Shown here: positions 1 through 6,221 of the stretch, one piece after another
How the letters are laid out: each line of letters opens with the position of its first letter
Position numbering within the stretch: the stretch's first letter is position 1
Source of the DNA: an uncultured Rhodobacterales bacterium
GTDB lineage: Bacteria; Pseudomonadota; Alphaproteobacteria; Rhodobacterales; Rhodobacteraceae
Assembly (NCBI GenBank): GCA_937901055.1
Contig: CALCGO010000513.1
Coordinates: 1 to 7,036, forward strand
Direction of reading: 5' to 3'
DNA length: 7,036 nucleotides
Translations under genes and position numbers: made by a program
Notes under the pieces: generated by a model
Databases searched by the model: none
What the model was told of the DNA's origin: nothing
Seen by the model: the letters and a program-made list of their open reading frames with translations, nothing else

Positions 1-2
1 TG

Positions 3-461
3 CAGGAACTCGACAAGATGGAATTCCATGTTTACGAAACGGGTGAAACCGTCGTGGCCAAGCATCGCCCGATTATCATCATCACATCGAACAACGAAAA
101 AGAGCTGCCGGACGCCTTCCTGCGCCGCTGTTTCTTCCACTACATTCGCTTCCCTGATACCGCGACGATGCAGAAGATTGTTGATGTGCACTTCCCCGAC
201 ATTAAGCAGGATTTGCTTACCGAAGCGTTAACGCAATTCTACAAAATTCGTGAAACACCGAACCTGAAAAAGAAACCTTCCACCAGCGAGGTTTTGGATT
301 GGTTGAAACTGCTGTTAAGCGAAGATCTAAGCGCTGATGTGTTGCGTGAAGATGCGACCGTGAACTTGCCAAAAATGCACGGTGCGTTGTTGAAAAACGA
401 ACAGGACGTACACCTGTTCGAACGCCTTGCCTTTGTGGCGCGTAAGCATAGTGGTCGGTAA
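3..461 (+). CDS. MoxR-family AAA+ ATPase, C-terminal part (5' end outside window)
   Basis: This is the last 152 codons of an AAA+ ATPase; the reading frame is open to the left edge, so the Walker A and B region is not in the window. The visible part has a beta-strand ending in a sensor-1-like motif (IIIITSNNEKELP), then the arginine-finger region (DAFLRRCFFHYIRFP), then a helical lid domain. This order, and the pairing with a CoxE-like VWA gene at 2931-4115, fits the MoxR branch. Such proteins use ATP to remodel or help mature a target complex, usually with a VWA partner, in the cytoplasm. The true start is not visible; the ATG at 18 is internal, because codons upstream of it (QELDK) continue the domain. 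The stop is TAA at 459-461, three bases before the next start. The client protein cannot be told from sequence. Confidence 0.88.
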   Translation, partial: QELDKMEFHVYETGETVVAKHRPIIIITSNNEKELPDAFLRRCFFHYIRFPDTATMQKIVDVHFPDIKQDLLTEALTQFYKIRETPNLKKKPSTSEVLDWLKLLLSEDLSADVLREDATVNLPKMHGALLKNEQDVHLFERLAFVARKHSGR

Positions 462-464
462 ATT

Positions 465-1373
465 GTGCTAGAAACCCTCGCCAATCCGATATTGCCGATC
501 TACATGGTTTTGGCGCTCGGCGCCGCCCTGCGCCTAGGCGGAGCTTTGCAAGCATCGGATGCAGTCGCCATCAACCGGTTTGCATTCTATTTGGCAGTGC
601 CCGCGTTGATAATCTCGGTGCTTGGCAAAGCTCCGATTACCGATTTCGAGTGGGGCGCGGTGTTCGCATACACCTCCACCCAGATCGCGCTTTATATAGC
701 GACATTCGCGCTGCTCTATTACGTTTTCAAACTGGAAATCCGCGAGGCTTTATTGCTGGGCATGGCGGCAAGTTTCGTTAACCACGTATTCTTTGTCCTA
801 CCTATCGCCGAACGTCTGGTTGGCGAGGATGCAGGCATTCCCATGGCCGGGATCGTGATGTTTGATGCCGGGCTAATTTTCCCGACAACGGTGGTGATCA
901 CGGCCGTGTTAACTGCCCGCGAAAAAGGCAAAGCGAACATCGCGGGTATGCTTTTGAAAAACCCGTTTATCTATGCCCCGGGTTTGGGAATTCTACTTGG
1001 ATTGATGGGCGACAAAGCTCCGTCCGGCATCATGACTTTCGCGGAGTTTGGCGGGGCCTCCGCAGCGCCCGTGTTGCTGTTTGCGCTTGGCATAACCTTG
1101 GCGGGTTCGAATATCCGACATGTCGGTAGCGCTGTCTGGGCGGTTATCGGCGTGAAACTCCTGATCCATCCGGCGATCGTCTGGGGGCTGCTCGGCACTG
1201 TCGCCGTGTCGCAATTCACTAGCGACATCACGTTGCTTGTCGCGGCTGGCCCGTGCGGTGCGATGCCCTTTGTCATCGCCACGCAATACGGTGTGAAAAC
1301 CGATTCCATCGCCAAGGCAGTATTGATTTCAACCACCCTTTCCATCCTTTCATTAGCGGTATTAACAGCATGA
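465..1373 (+). CDS. AEC-family (auxin efflux carrier-like) permease
   Basis: A 302-residue, strongly hydrophobic inner-membrane protein with roughly ten predicted membrane spans in two halves, the usual size and layout of the AEC family. Family-like stretches include FAFYLAVPALIISVL in the first half, LLKNPFIYAPGLGILLGL around the middle, and AAGPCGAMPFVIATQYGV near the C-terminus. Bacterial members that have been studied carry organic acids such as malate, but the substrate here cannot be read from sequence. The start is GTG, three bases after the ATPase stop; it gives the expected short N-terminus before the first span, and no clear Shine-Dalgarno sequence precedes it, so translation may depend on coupling to the upstream gene. 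The TGA stop overlaps the next ATG. It sits inside what is normally a tight ATPase/VWA pair. Confidence 0.9.
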   Translation: MLETLANPILPIYMVLALGAALRLGGALQASDAVAINRFAFYLAVPALIISVLGKAPITDFEWGAVFAYTSTQIALYIATFALLYYVFKLEIREALLLGMAASFVNHVFFVLPIAERLVGEDAGIPMAGIVMFDAGLIFPTTVVITAVLTAREKGKANIAGMLLKNPFIYAPGLGILLGLMGDKAPSGIMTFAEFGGASAAPVLLFALGITLAGSNIRHVGSAVWAVIGVKLLIHPAIVWGLLGTVAVSQFTSDITLLVAAGPCGAMPFVIATQYGVKTDSIAKAVLISTTLSILSLAVLTA

Positions 1374-1810
1374 CACTAATCGTTCGCCCCCTCACAGCAG
1401 CCGACGAAGCGCAATGGCGTGTCCTCTGGACTGGTTACCTCGATTACTACGAAACATCGGTGCCCGAGGAGGTTTACGTATCATCCTTGGCGCGGATGCT
1501 TTCAGGTGAAGACAACGAGTTCCACGGCATGGTTGCCGAACTTGACGGCAAACTGGTCGGCCTTGTGCATTACCTGTTCCACCGTCACGGCTGGAAAATT
1601 GAAAACGTCTGTTACCTGCAAGACCTCTATACTGACCCAACCGTGCGCGGCAAAAGCATCGGGCGGGCGTTGATCGAGGCGACGTACAAAGCCGCAGATG
1701 AGGCCGACGCGCCTGCGGTATACTGGCTTACCCAGGATTTCAACGAGGCAGGCCGCCGTTTATATGATCGTGTTGGGCAACTAACACCGTTCATCAAGTA
1801 TTCCCGCTAG
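1370..1810 (+). CDS. GNAT-family N-acetyltransferase
   Basis: A 146-residue soluble acetyltransferase, close to the size of a single GNAT domain. The N-terminal strand and helix (IVRPLTAADEAQWRVLW) are typical. The acetyl-CoA pyrophosphate-binding motif A is seen as YLQDLYTDPTVRGKSIGRAL, with the loop R93-G-K-S-I-G98; a serine replaces the middle glycine of the common RGxGxG pattern. A motif B-like segment, VYWLTQDFNEAGRRLYDRVG, follows and the protein ends in FIKYSR. The start at the ATG overlapping the AEC stop (ATGA, 1370-1373) gives a normal N-terminus; an in-frame ATG at 1253 would add 39 residues lying inside the permease gene and is rejected. The acceptor substrate (amine, amino acid, drug or protein) is unknown. 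Translational coupling to the permease is likely. Confidence 0.9.
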   Translation: MTLIVRPLTAADEAQWRVLWTGYLDYYETSVPEEVYVSSLARMLSGEDNEFHGMVAELDGKLVGLVHYLFHRHGWKIENVCYLQDLYTDPTVRGKSIGRALIEATYKAADEADAPAVYWLTQDFNEAGRRLYDRVGQLTPFIKYSR

Positions 1811-1815
1811 CATGT

Positions 1816-2751
1816 ATGGCAACCGCACCTGATATTTCAGCGATCGTTGCACGGCTTGGTGATACCCTAATCGCTGCCGAGCCGATGGACGGTGGTGCAA
1901 CAAGCGACGTCTGGAAGGTTCGGACGAACCGTCGGACCTACGCCCTTAAAACCCTGAACGCACGTGGGCCGAATACGGACTTGGCGCTCGATGTCCACAT
2001 TCGCAATTCGATGTCAGCGGGTGGGGCATGTGTGGCCACGCCAGTCCTAAGTTCCGACGATTTTCCGAACATGTCCGGCGCGGCTTGGGTGTTGGATGAA
2101 TTTGTAGCTGGCGAGCATCCGGCACGTGGCGAATTGCACAGGCTGACATGTCTGGATTTGGGCAAGACTCTAGCAGTATTACACAGCATTTCTGTCACCC
2201 GTTTTGGCACGCCGCGTTTGCATGGCTCAATGATTTCGGGCAAGCAAGATGACGTGTTCGAAGGGTTAACCACGCGGTTCGCGAACCCGCTTCCAATTAA
2301 CACCGCGCCAACTTTCGAAATATCGACCGATCTTTGGCAAAGAGCACACCCTTACCTCGTTAACATTCGCGAAATCATTTCGAATAACTCCGGCGTGCTG
2401 TGCCACAGCGACCTGCACGACCGTCAGATTATCGTAGCGAACAACCACCTTGCAGCCCTGATAGATTTCGGCGACGCAACCATATGCGATTACCGCTGGG
2501 ACTTCGGCTCGCTTTTGTATTTCCACGGACCGCGCGTGCTGGCAGATACCATCGAAGGGTATGAACCCGACGCGCACCTGCGAACAACACTGATCGCCGA
2601 CGCGCATCTGTTTTCCGTTGGCGTCGCCATGCATGTCGGGGCGCGATCTTTATTGCCCGGGCGCGGACATCGCTTGAAAGTGGCCACTGTGCATTTGAAT
2701 AAAACTCTCGTATATCTCGAACAGAATAAACAGCACCTGCAAATAGGTTAG
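1816..2751 (+). CDS. APH-like small-molecule kinase (aminoglycoside phosphotransferase superfamily)
   Basis: A 311-residue kinase-fold protein. The N-lobe has a glycine-rich segment (MDGGATSDVWKV, residues 24-35) and the ATP-binding lysine in YALKT (K45). The C-lobe has the catalytic loop HSDLHDRQII (H197, catalytic D199) and the metal-binding motif IDFGDA (D217), then the usual WDFGSLLYF helix. In most APH enzymes the loop reads HxDxxxxN; here the asparagine is replaced by glutamine (Q204), a change I recall in some APH subfamilies. The family phosphorylates hydroxyl groups of antibiotics, homoserine, choline, sugars or sugar-modified amines; nothing here tells which. ATG at 1816 is five bases after the GNAT stop; the ATG at 1812 is in another frame and soon stops. 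Calling it a resistance gene would be unsupported. Confidence 0.85.
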   Translation: MATAPDISAIVARLGDTLIAAEPMDGGATSDVWKVRTNRRTYALKTLNARGPNTDLALDVHIRNSMSAGGACVATPVLSSDDFPNMSGAAWVLDEFVAGEHPARGELHRLTCLDLGKTLAVLHSISVTRFGTPRLHGSMISGKQDDVFEGLTTRFANPLPINTAPTFEISTDLWQRAHPYLVNIREIISNNSGVLCHSDLHDRQIIVANNHLAALIDFGDATICDYRWDFGSLLYFHGPRVLADTIEGYEPDAHLRTTLIADAHLFSVGVAMHVGARSLLPGRGHRLKVATVHLNKTLVYLEQNKQHLQIG

Positions 2752-2759
2752 GAAACCAC

Positions 2760-2930
2760 ATGATATTAGCTGCAATCGGCGCCATCCTCGGCGCGATCCT
2801 CGGGTGGGTACGCGCCACAAAACGCGGCGGGAATACGGCTGACAAACTGCAATATGCAGCCGCCCACGGCATCGCGTTTTTGCTGATCGGCTACTTCATC
2901 GCGCTGTTTATGGCGAAATGGGGTATCTAG
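2760..2930 (+). CDS. 56-residue membrane protein of unknown function
   Basis: A short frame starting at ATG 2760 and ending at TAG 2928-2930, encoding 56 residues. It begins MILAAIGAILGAILGWV and ends YFIALFMAKWGI: two hydrophobic segments (about residues 2-17 and 36-52) joined by a basic, polar loop containing RATKRGG. By the positive-inside rule the loop would face the cytoplasm. An AGGA at 2750-2753 lies six bases before the ATG, and the stop abuts the GTG of the VWA gene with no gap, so it is clearly built into the operon. I recall similar small proteins beside the CoxE-like VWA gene in related bacteria, some with doubtful automatic names, but cannot verify this. No enzymatic motif is visible; a small accessory membrane subunit is a guess. 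Confidence 0.75.
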   Translation: MILAAIGAILGAILGWVRATKRGGNTADKLQYAAAHGIAFLLIGYFIALFMAKWGI

Positions 2931-4115
2931 GTGTTCCTACAGTTTTTCACCAATCTGCGGGACGCCAAAGTGCCCGTGTCCTTGCGCGAATATCTTAGCT
3001 TCCTTGAAGCGATGGACGCCGCGCTGGTACTTTATGATGTGGAGGGGTTTTACTACCTCGCCCGCGCGATCATGGTGAAAGACGAACGCAATCTGGACAA
3101 GTTCGACCAAGCCTTTTCCGCGACCTTCAGCGGCTTGGAAACCATGACCGTTGACGACATTATGAACGCCGTCGATGTGCCCGAAGACTGGATTCGCAAG
3201 CTGGCGGAAAAGACACTGTCCAAAGAAGAGATGGCCGAAGTTGAGGCCTTGGGTGGCTTCGACAAGTTGATGGAAACCCTGAAGCAACGTTTGGCGGAAC
3301 AGGAAAAGCGGCATCAAGGTGGTTCCAAATGGATCGGTACCGCTGGCACCTCGCCGTTCGGGGCCTACGGCTATAACCCTGAAGGTATTCGTATAGGCCA
3401 ACACGAAAGCCGGCATCAGCGAGCGGTTAAGGTTTGGGATAAACGCGAGTTTCGCAATCTGGATGACAGTGTCGAACTGGGCACGCGCAACATCAAAGTT
3501 GCCCTGAAACGCCTGCGCCGCTGGGCCCGCGAAGGCGCGGATGACGAGCTGGATCTGGACGGTACAATCCGCGCGACCGCGGAACACGGTTATATCGATA
3601 TCAAGACACGACCAGAACGACGCAACAACGTTAAGGTTTTGTTATTCCTTGATATTGGCGGGTCGATGGACGCGCATATCCGCATGGTCGAAGAACTGTT
3701 TTCCGCCGCAAAGACCGAGTTTAAGCATCTGGAGCATTACTACTTCCACAACTGTCTTTATGAAGGTGTCTGGAAGGACAATAACCGCCGTTGGACCGAA
3801 CAAATTCCGACGTGGGATGTGCTGCACACCTATGGGTCCGATTACAAATGCATCTTTGTAGGCGACGCGGCAATGTCCCCCTACGAGATCGCGTATCGCG
3901 GTGGCGCAAACGAGCATTATAACGAGGAAGCGGGCGAAACTTGGTTGAACCGCGCCCGCGATCAATGGCCTGACCACATCTGGATCAACCCGACGCAGCA
4001 GGATTATTGGCAATATACGCACTCCATCGGTATGATCCGCGAGATATTTCAAAACCGCATGTTCCCCATGACCCTGAAGGGTATCGAGGGGGCAATGAAG
4101 GAGCTGGGACGATGA
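2931..4115 (+). CDS. CoxE-like VWA-domain protein, partner of the MoxR ATPase
   Basis: A 394-residue cytoplasmic protein of the VWA/CoxE type. The N-terminal helical part starts FLQFFTNLRDAKVPVSLREY and contains YYLARAIMVKDERNLDKFD, both characteristic. A charged linker of Lys, Glu and Gln follows (about residues 110-130), then a Gly-rich stretch (SPFGAYGYNPEG). The VWA domain starts near residue 234 with the metal-site motif LLFLDIGGSMD (D241, G243, S245), a likely Thr at 300 (HTYGSD) and D312 (FVGDAAMSP). The first motif is DxGxS instead of the textbook DxSxS. VWA proteins of this type bind the MoxR ATPase and a client and are thought to help insert cofactors or assemble complexes. GTG 2931 directly follows the preceding stop and gives the expected N-terminus. 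The TGA overlaps the next ATG. Confidence 0.9.
   Translation: MFLQFFTNLRDAKVPVSLREYLSFLEAMDAALVLYDVEGFYYLARAIMVKDERNLDKFDQAFSATFSGLETMTVDDIMNAVDVPEDWIRKLAEKTLSKEEMAEVEALGGFDKLMETLKQRLAEQEKRHQGGSKWIGTAGTSPFGAYGYNPEGIRIGQHESRHQRAVKVWDKREFRNLDDSVELGTRNIKVALKRLRRWAREGADDELDLDGTIRATAEHGYIDIKTRPERRNNVKVLLFLDIGGSMDAHIRMVEELFSAAKTEFKHLEHYYFHNCLYEGVWKDNNRRWTEQIPTWDVLHTYGSDYKCIFVGDAAMSPYEIAYRGGANEHYNEEAGETWLNRARDQWPDHIWINPTQQDYWQYTHSIGMIREIFQNRMFPMTLKGIEGAMKELGR
4098..4103 (+). promoter_or_regulatory. Strong Shine-Dalgarno site for the 110-residue membrane protein
   Basis: AAGGAG lies eight bases before ATG 4112, inside the last codons of the VWA gene. It is the best ribosome-binding match I see in the window and decides the start of the next gene, ruling out the longer in-frame ATG at 4007 inside the VWA gene. 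It suggests the small membrane protein is translated efficiently by itself as well as by coupling. Confidence 0.75.
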
Positions 4116-4444
4116 AAAGGCTGTGGAGCGATCACAAACTGCTGGTATTGGGCTTTTTGGCCACGCTGATGCTGACTTCCATCTTGTTTATGCGCCTAAT
4201 CGCAGACGTCGTTTATTGGCCCCAACATCAAGACCAGACGATCTCCGGCTGGATGACCGTTGGCTATGTCGCGCATTCGTATGACGTGGATAAAGACAGT
4301 TTGATCGAGGCGCTCGGCGTGGCCACGGACTTGCGGCGGCATCTGACGCTAAACGCTATCGCGGATGCCCAAGAGATAACGCTGCCGGAACTTCGCAGCA
4401 CATTGTTGACGGCAATTACGGACCAGCGTGCAACCCGTGACTGA
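4112..4444 (+). CDS. 110-residue single-span membrane protein of unknown function
   Basis: The protein begins MKRLWSDHKLLVLGFLATLM: a short basic cytoplasmic end, then one membrane span (about residues 10-31). A soluble part follows that holds a WPQHQDQTISGWMTVGYVAH segment (residues 36-55). The last 50 residues are helical, with a pattern LTLNAIADAQEITLPELRSTL (78-98) that resembles a small helix-turn-helix or LysM-like recognition fold, though I would not call a DNA-binding role. The orientation by positive-inside places the C-terminal part in the periplasm. It overlaps the VWA stop by ATGA and its own end overlaps the DedA gene. I recall similar proteins before DedA-type genes in Rhodobacterales, but know of no assigned function. 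An accessory factor for the neighbouring DedA protein or the VWA client is only a guess. Confidence 0.8.
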   Translation: MKRLWSDHKLLVLGFLATLMLTSILFMRLIADVVYWPQHQDQTISGWMTVGYVAHSYDVDKDSLIEALGVATDLRRHLTLNAIADAQEITLPELRSTLLTAITDQRATRD

Positions 4445-5048
4445 GACCATCCTCTCCCTTGTGCCCACCTATGGGTTGCCGTTTCTATTCGGTATCGCAG
4501 TTCTGGCTGCCGCGGGCGTACCTGTGTCCAGCAGTCTGGCGTTGCTGGTGACGGGGGCGTTTATCGCCAGTGGCGAGCTTCCGTTTGCACAATCCTATCT
4601 AACGGCCTTGATCGGCGCGATAATCGGAGACCAGATCGGATATTTGATCGGATATCGGGCGGGCAACGCGGTCGAAGAACGGCTTAACCGCAAACCCAAA
4701 CGCGCCGCGCAAATCGCCTATGCCAAGAAGTTCATAGACCGTTTCGGCGGCGTGGGTGTATTCCTGACCCGCTGGTTGCTAGCCCCGATCGGCCCGATCA
4801 CTAACGTCATTTGCGGCGCCAGTGACATGCGTTGGCTGCGCTACTCCATCTGGGATTTCTTCGGCGAGGTCCTGTGGGTCGCAATCTACATCGGCGTCGG
4901 TTACGCCTTTCAAGGAAACCTTGAAGAAATGGCTGCCCTGATGGGCGAAGCCGGCTGGTTGTTGATTGCCGCACTTGCTGCGCTGGGATTGGGTATCCGT
5001 GTTCTGGTCATTCTGCGCCAACATCGCAATGGCGGTAAGCGCGCATGA
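4428..5048 (+). CDS. DedA/VTT-family membrane protein, divergent
   Basis: A 206-residue inner-membrane protein of the DedA (SNARE-associated, VTT) family, whose members affect envelope integrity and lipid-carrier or phospholipid movement across the membrane. Evidence is the length, TGAFIASGELPF, the GDQIGYLIGYRAG segment (residues 67-79), the re-entrant-like region FLTRWLLAPIGPITNVICGA (112-131) and a final membrane span before a basic tail (RQHRNGGKRA). R115 matches the first conserved arginine, but the second arginine of the usual RFxPGxR pattern is absent, and the early PxPSE-type acidic site reads GVPVSSS. Start GTG 4428 has GGA five bases upstream; GTG 4437, giving MTETILSLVPTYG, is a fair alternative and resembles family N-termini. 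It overlaps the upstream gene by 17 bases (8 with the later start) and the P450 by ATGA. Confidence 0.85.
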   Translation: MQPVTETILSLVPTYGLPFLFGIAVLAAAGVPVSSSLALLVTGAFIASGELPFAQSYLTALIGAIIGDQIGYLIGYRAGNAVEERLNRKPKRAAQIAYAKKFIDRFGGVGVFLTRWLLAPIGPITNVICGASDMRWLRYSIWDFFGEVLWVAIYIGVGYAFQGNLEEMAALMGEAGWLLIAALAALGLGIRVLVILRQHRNGGKRA

Positions 5049-6199
5049 GCAACGCACCGGTTTTCAACATCGACCCAGAAACATTCTGGGCAGATCCATA
5101 TCCAACCCTCGCCCAGATGCGCGCTGTTGGGCCGCTGGTTTATGTTCCGCAGTTTGGCCGCACTATGTTCGTAACACGTGACGAAATCGTTAACGCCGAA
5201 CCCAAGATCGAGGTGTTTAGTTCCGAGCAACCCGAAGGTTTGATGAACAAACTTCTGGGCCAAAATGTCATGCGCCGAGATGGCGAGGCCCATAAATTGG
5301 AGCGCAAAGCGCTGTTCCCCTGCGTCTCCCCCAAGACCGCACGGGATCATTGGACGGCGGTTTTTCAAGCCGAGGCCGAGGCGATTTTGGCGGAGTTGGT
5401 TCCGAAAGGCTCGGCTGATCTATTCTATGAATACGGCACGCGTCTTTCCGCGCGATGTCTGATCAAGATCACAGGATTGGAGACAGCGACCTGGCAGGAG
5501 ATGGACGTCTGGTCCCAAGCCATGATCGACGGGATCGCGAATTATTCGGGGAATGCAGAGGTGGAGGCGCGGTGCAATGCTGCCACGGCTGCGGTCGACG
5601 CCGCGATTGATGCAATGTTACCCAAGGCCGGGCAGAAGTCGTTGGATATGATCAACGTGATGCTGGCAGCGGGGCTGCCCGAGGAAAGCATCCGCGCGAA
5701 TATCAAATTGACGATTACCGGTGGCCAGAACGAACCACGCGATGTGATTTCCGGCGCGATTTGGGCTTTGCTGACCCACCCAGATCAACTGGCGATGGTG
5801 CAGACGGGCGACGTGGGCTGGATGCAAGTGTTCGAGGAATTCGTGCGCTGGCTAAGCCCCATCGGCATGTCGCCGCGGATCATTGCGCAGGGACACCGGA
5901 TCGGGGATGTGACGCTGGAGGCGGGCGATAACATATTCTTCATGCTCGGGTCAGCTAATCGCGACGAGGCGTATTTTGTTAACGCTGACCGTTTCGACAT
6001 CACGCGTGACGCTGGCAAGCATATCGCCTTTGGTGCTGGCCCACATTTCTGTGCTGGCGCGTGGATAAGCAAGGCAATGGTTGCAGATGTCGCCTTGCCA
6101 ATGTTGTTCGATGCGATGCCGGATTTGCACCTGAGCGGTGACGTTCGCATCGGCGGTTGGGCCTTTCGCGGTGTCTTGGATTTGCCTTGCACGTGGTAG
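5045..6199 (+). CDS. Soluble cytochrome P450 with unusual I-helix
   Basis: A 384-residue bacterial class P450 without a membrane anchor. The haem-binding loop is FGAGPHFCAGAWISKAM, with cysteine C336 as the iron ligand; the K-helix ExxR is E265-F-V-R268; the C-helix region shows MRRDGEAHKLERKALFPC. The I-helix, where oxygen activation takes place, reads TGGQNEPRD (residues 225-233) instead of the usual [AG]GxxT pattern: the threonine is missing and Asn-Glu-Pro stands in its place. I recall a similar GGxNEPRD in other Rhodobacterales P450s, so it is probably a subfamily trait and not damage. No ferredoxin or ferredoxin reductase gene lies in the window, so the electron donor is elsewhere. The substrate is unknown. 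ATG 5045 overlaps the DedA stop. All core motifs are intact. Confidence 0.93.
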   Translation: MSNAPVFNIDPETFWADPYPTLAQMRAVGPLVYVPQFGRTMFVTRDEIVNAEPKIEVFSSEQPEGLMNKLLGQNVMRRDGEAHKLERKALFPCVSPKTARDHWTAVFQAEAEAILAELVPKGSADLFYEYGTRLSARCLIKITGLETATWQEMDVWSQAMIDGIANYSGNAEVEARCNAATAAVDAAIDAMLPKAGQKSLDMINVMLAAGLPEESIRANIKLTITGGQNEPRDVISGAIWALLTHPDQLAMVQTGDVGWMQVFEEFVRWLSPIGMSPRIIAQGHRIGDVTLEAGDNIFFMLGSANRDEAYFVNADRFDITRDAGKHIAFGAGPHFCAGAWISKAMVADVALPMLFDAMPDLHLSGDVRIGGWAFRGVLDLPCTW

Positions 6200-6217
6200 G
6201 GGCGCGCCCCATATATA
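6187..6217 (+). promoter_or_regulatory. Possible promoter before the M48 protease gene
   Basis: TTGCAC (6187-6192) and TATATA (6212-6217) are separated by 19 bases, slightly longer than ideal for a housekeeping sigma factor. The -10-like box ends only four bases before ATG 6222, so transcription would begin at about the start codon, giving a leaderless or almost leaderless message. No Shine-Dalgarno sequence precedes that ATG, which fits. The match could be chance. Confidence 0.35.
6199..6210. repeat. Perfect 12-base GC palindrome in the P450/M48 gap
   Basis: GGGGCGCGCCCC is its own reverse complement and starts on the last base of the P450 stop codon. It has no loop, and no T-run follows, so it is not a standard intrinsic terminator. 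It lies between the possible -35 and -10 boxes, where a dimeric regulator could bind, but it may simply be GC-rich spacer sequence. Confidence 0.5.
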
Positions 6218-6221
6218 CCCT

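Noticed and set aside
1253..1369. N-terminal extension of the GNAT protein from ATG 1253
   Set aside because: The extra 39 residues overlap the conserved C-terminus of the AEC permease in another frame and do not resemble a GNAT domain; the ATGA start at 1370 is normal for this operon.
465..2751. Recent horizontal transfer of the AEC-GNAT-APH block
   Set aside because: Base composition by eye is not clearly different from the flanking genes, and no repeats, integrase or insertion sequence border the block.
1370..2751. Aminoglycoside resistance cassette (acetyltransferase plus phosphotransferase)
   Set aside because: Both proteins belong to broad superfamilies, no known resistance enzyme is recognised, and no integron or transposon context is present.
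2937..3587. A 216-codon open frame on the - strand opposite the VWA gene
   Set aside because: It lies wholly within a well-supported gene, its translation has no recognisable domain, and its openness follows from the codon bias of the + strand gene. Other antisense frames (for example 3642-4052, 4910-5368, 5951-6370) were rejected for the same reason.
4007..4111. Extension of the 110-residue membrane protein from ATG 4007
   Set aside because: The region codes for the VWA C-terminus in another frame, and AAGGAG at 4098-4103 points to ATG 4112.
6199..6210. GGGGCGCGCCCC as an intrinsic terminator of the P450 operon
   Set aside because: The palindrome has no loop at full pairing and no T-run follows it.
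6138..6221. Extension of the M48 protease from ATG 6138
   Set aside because: It overlaps the P450 C-terminus and would put 28 residues before a clear N-terminal membrane anchor.
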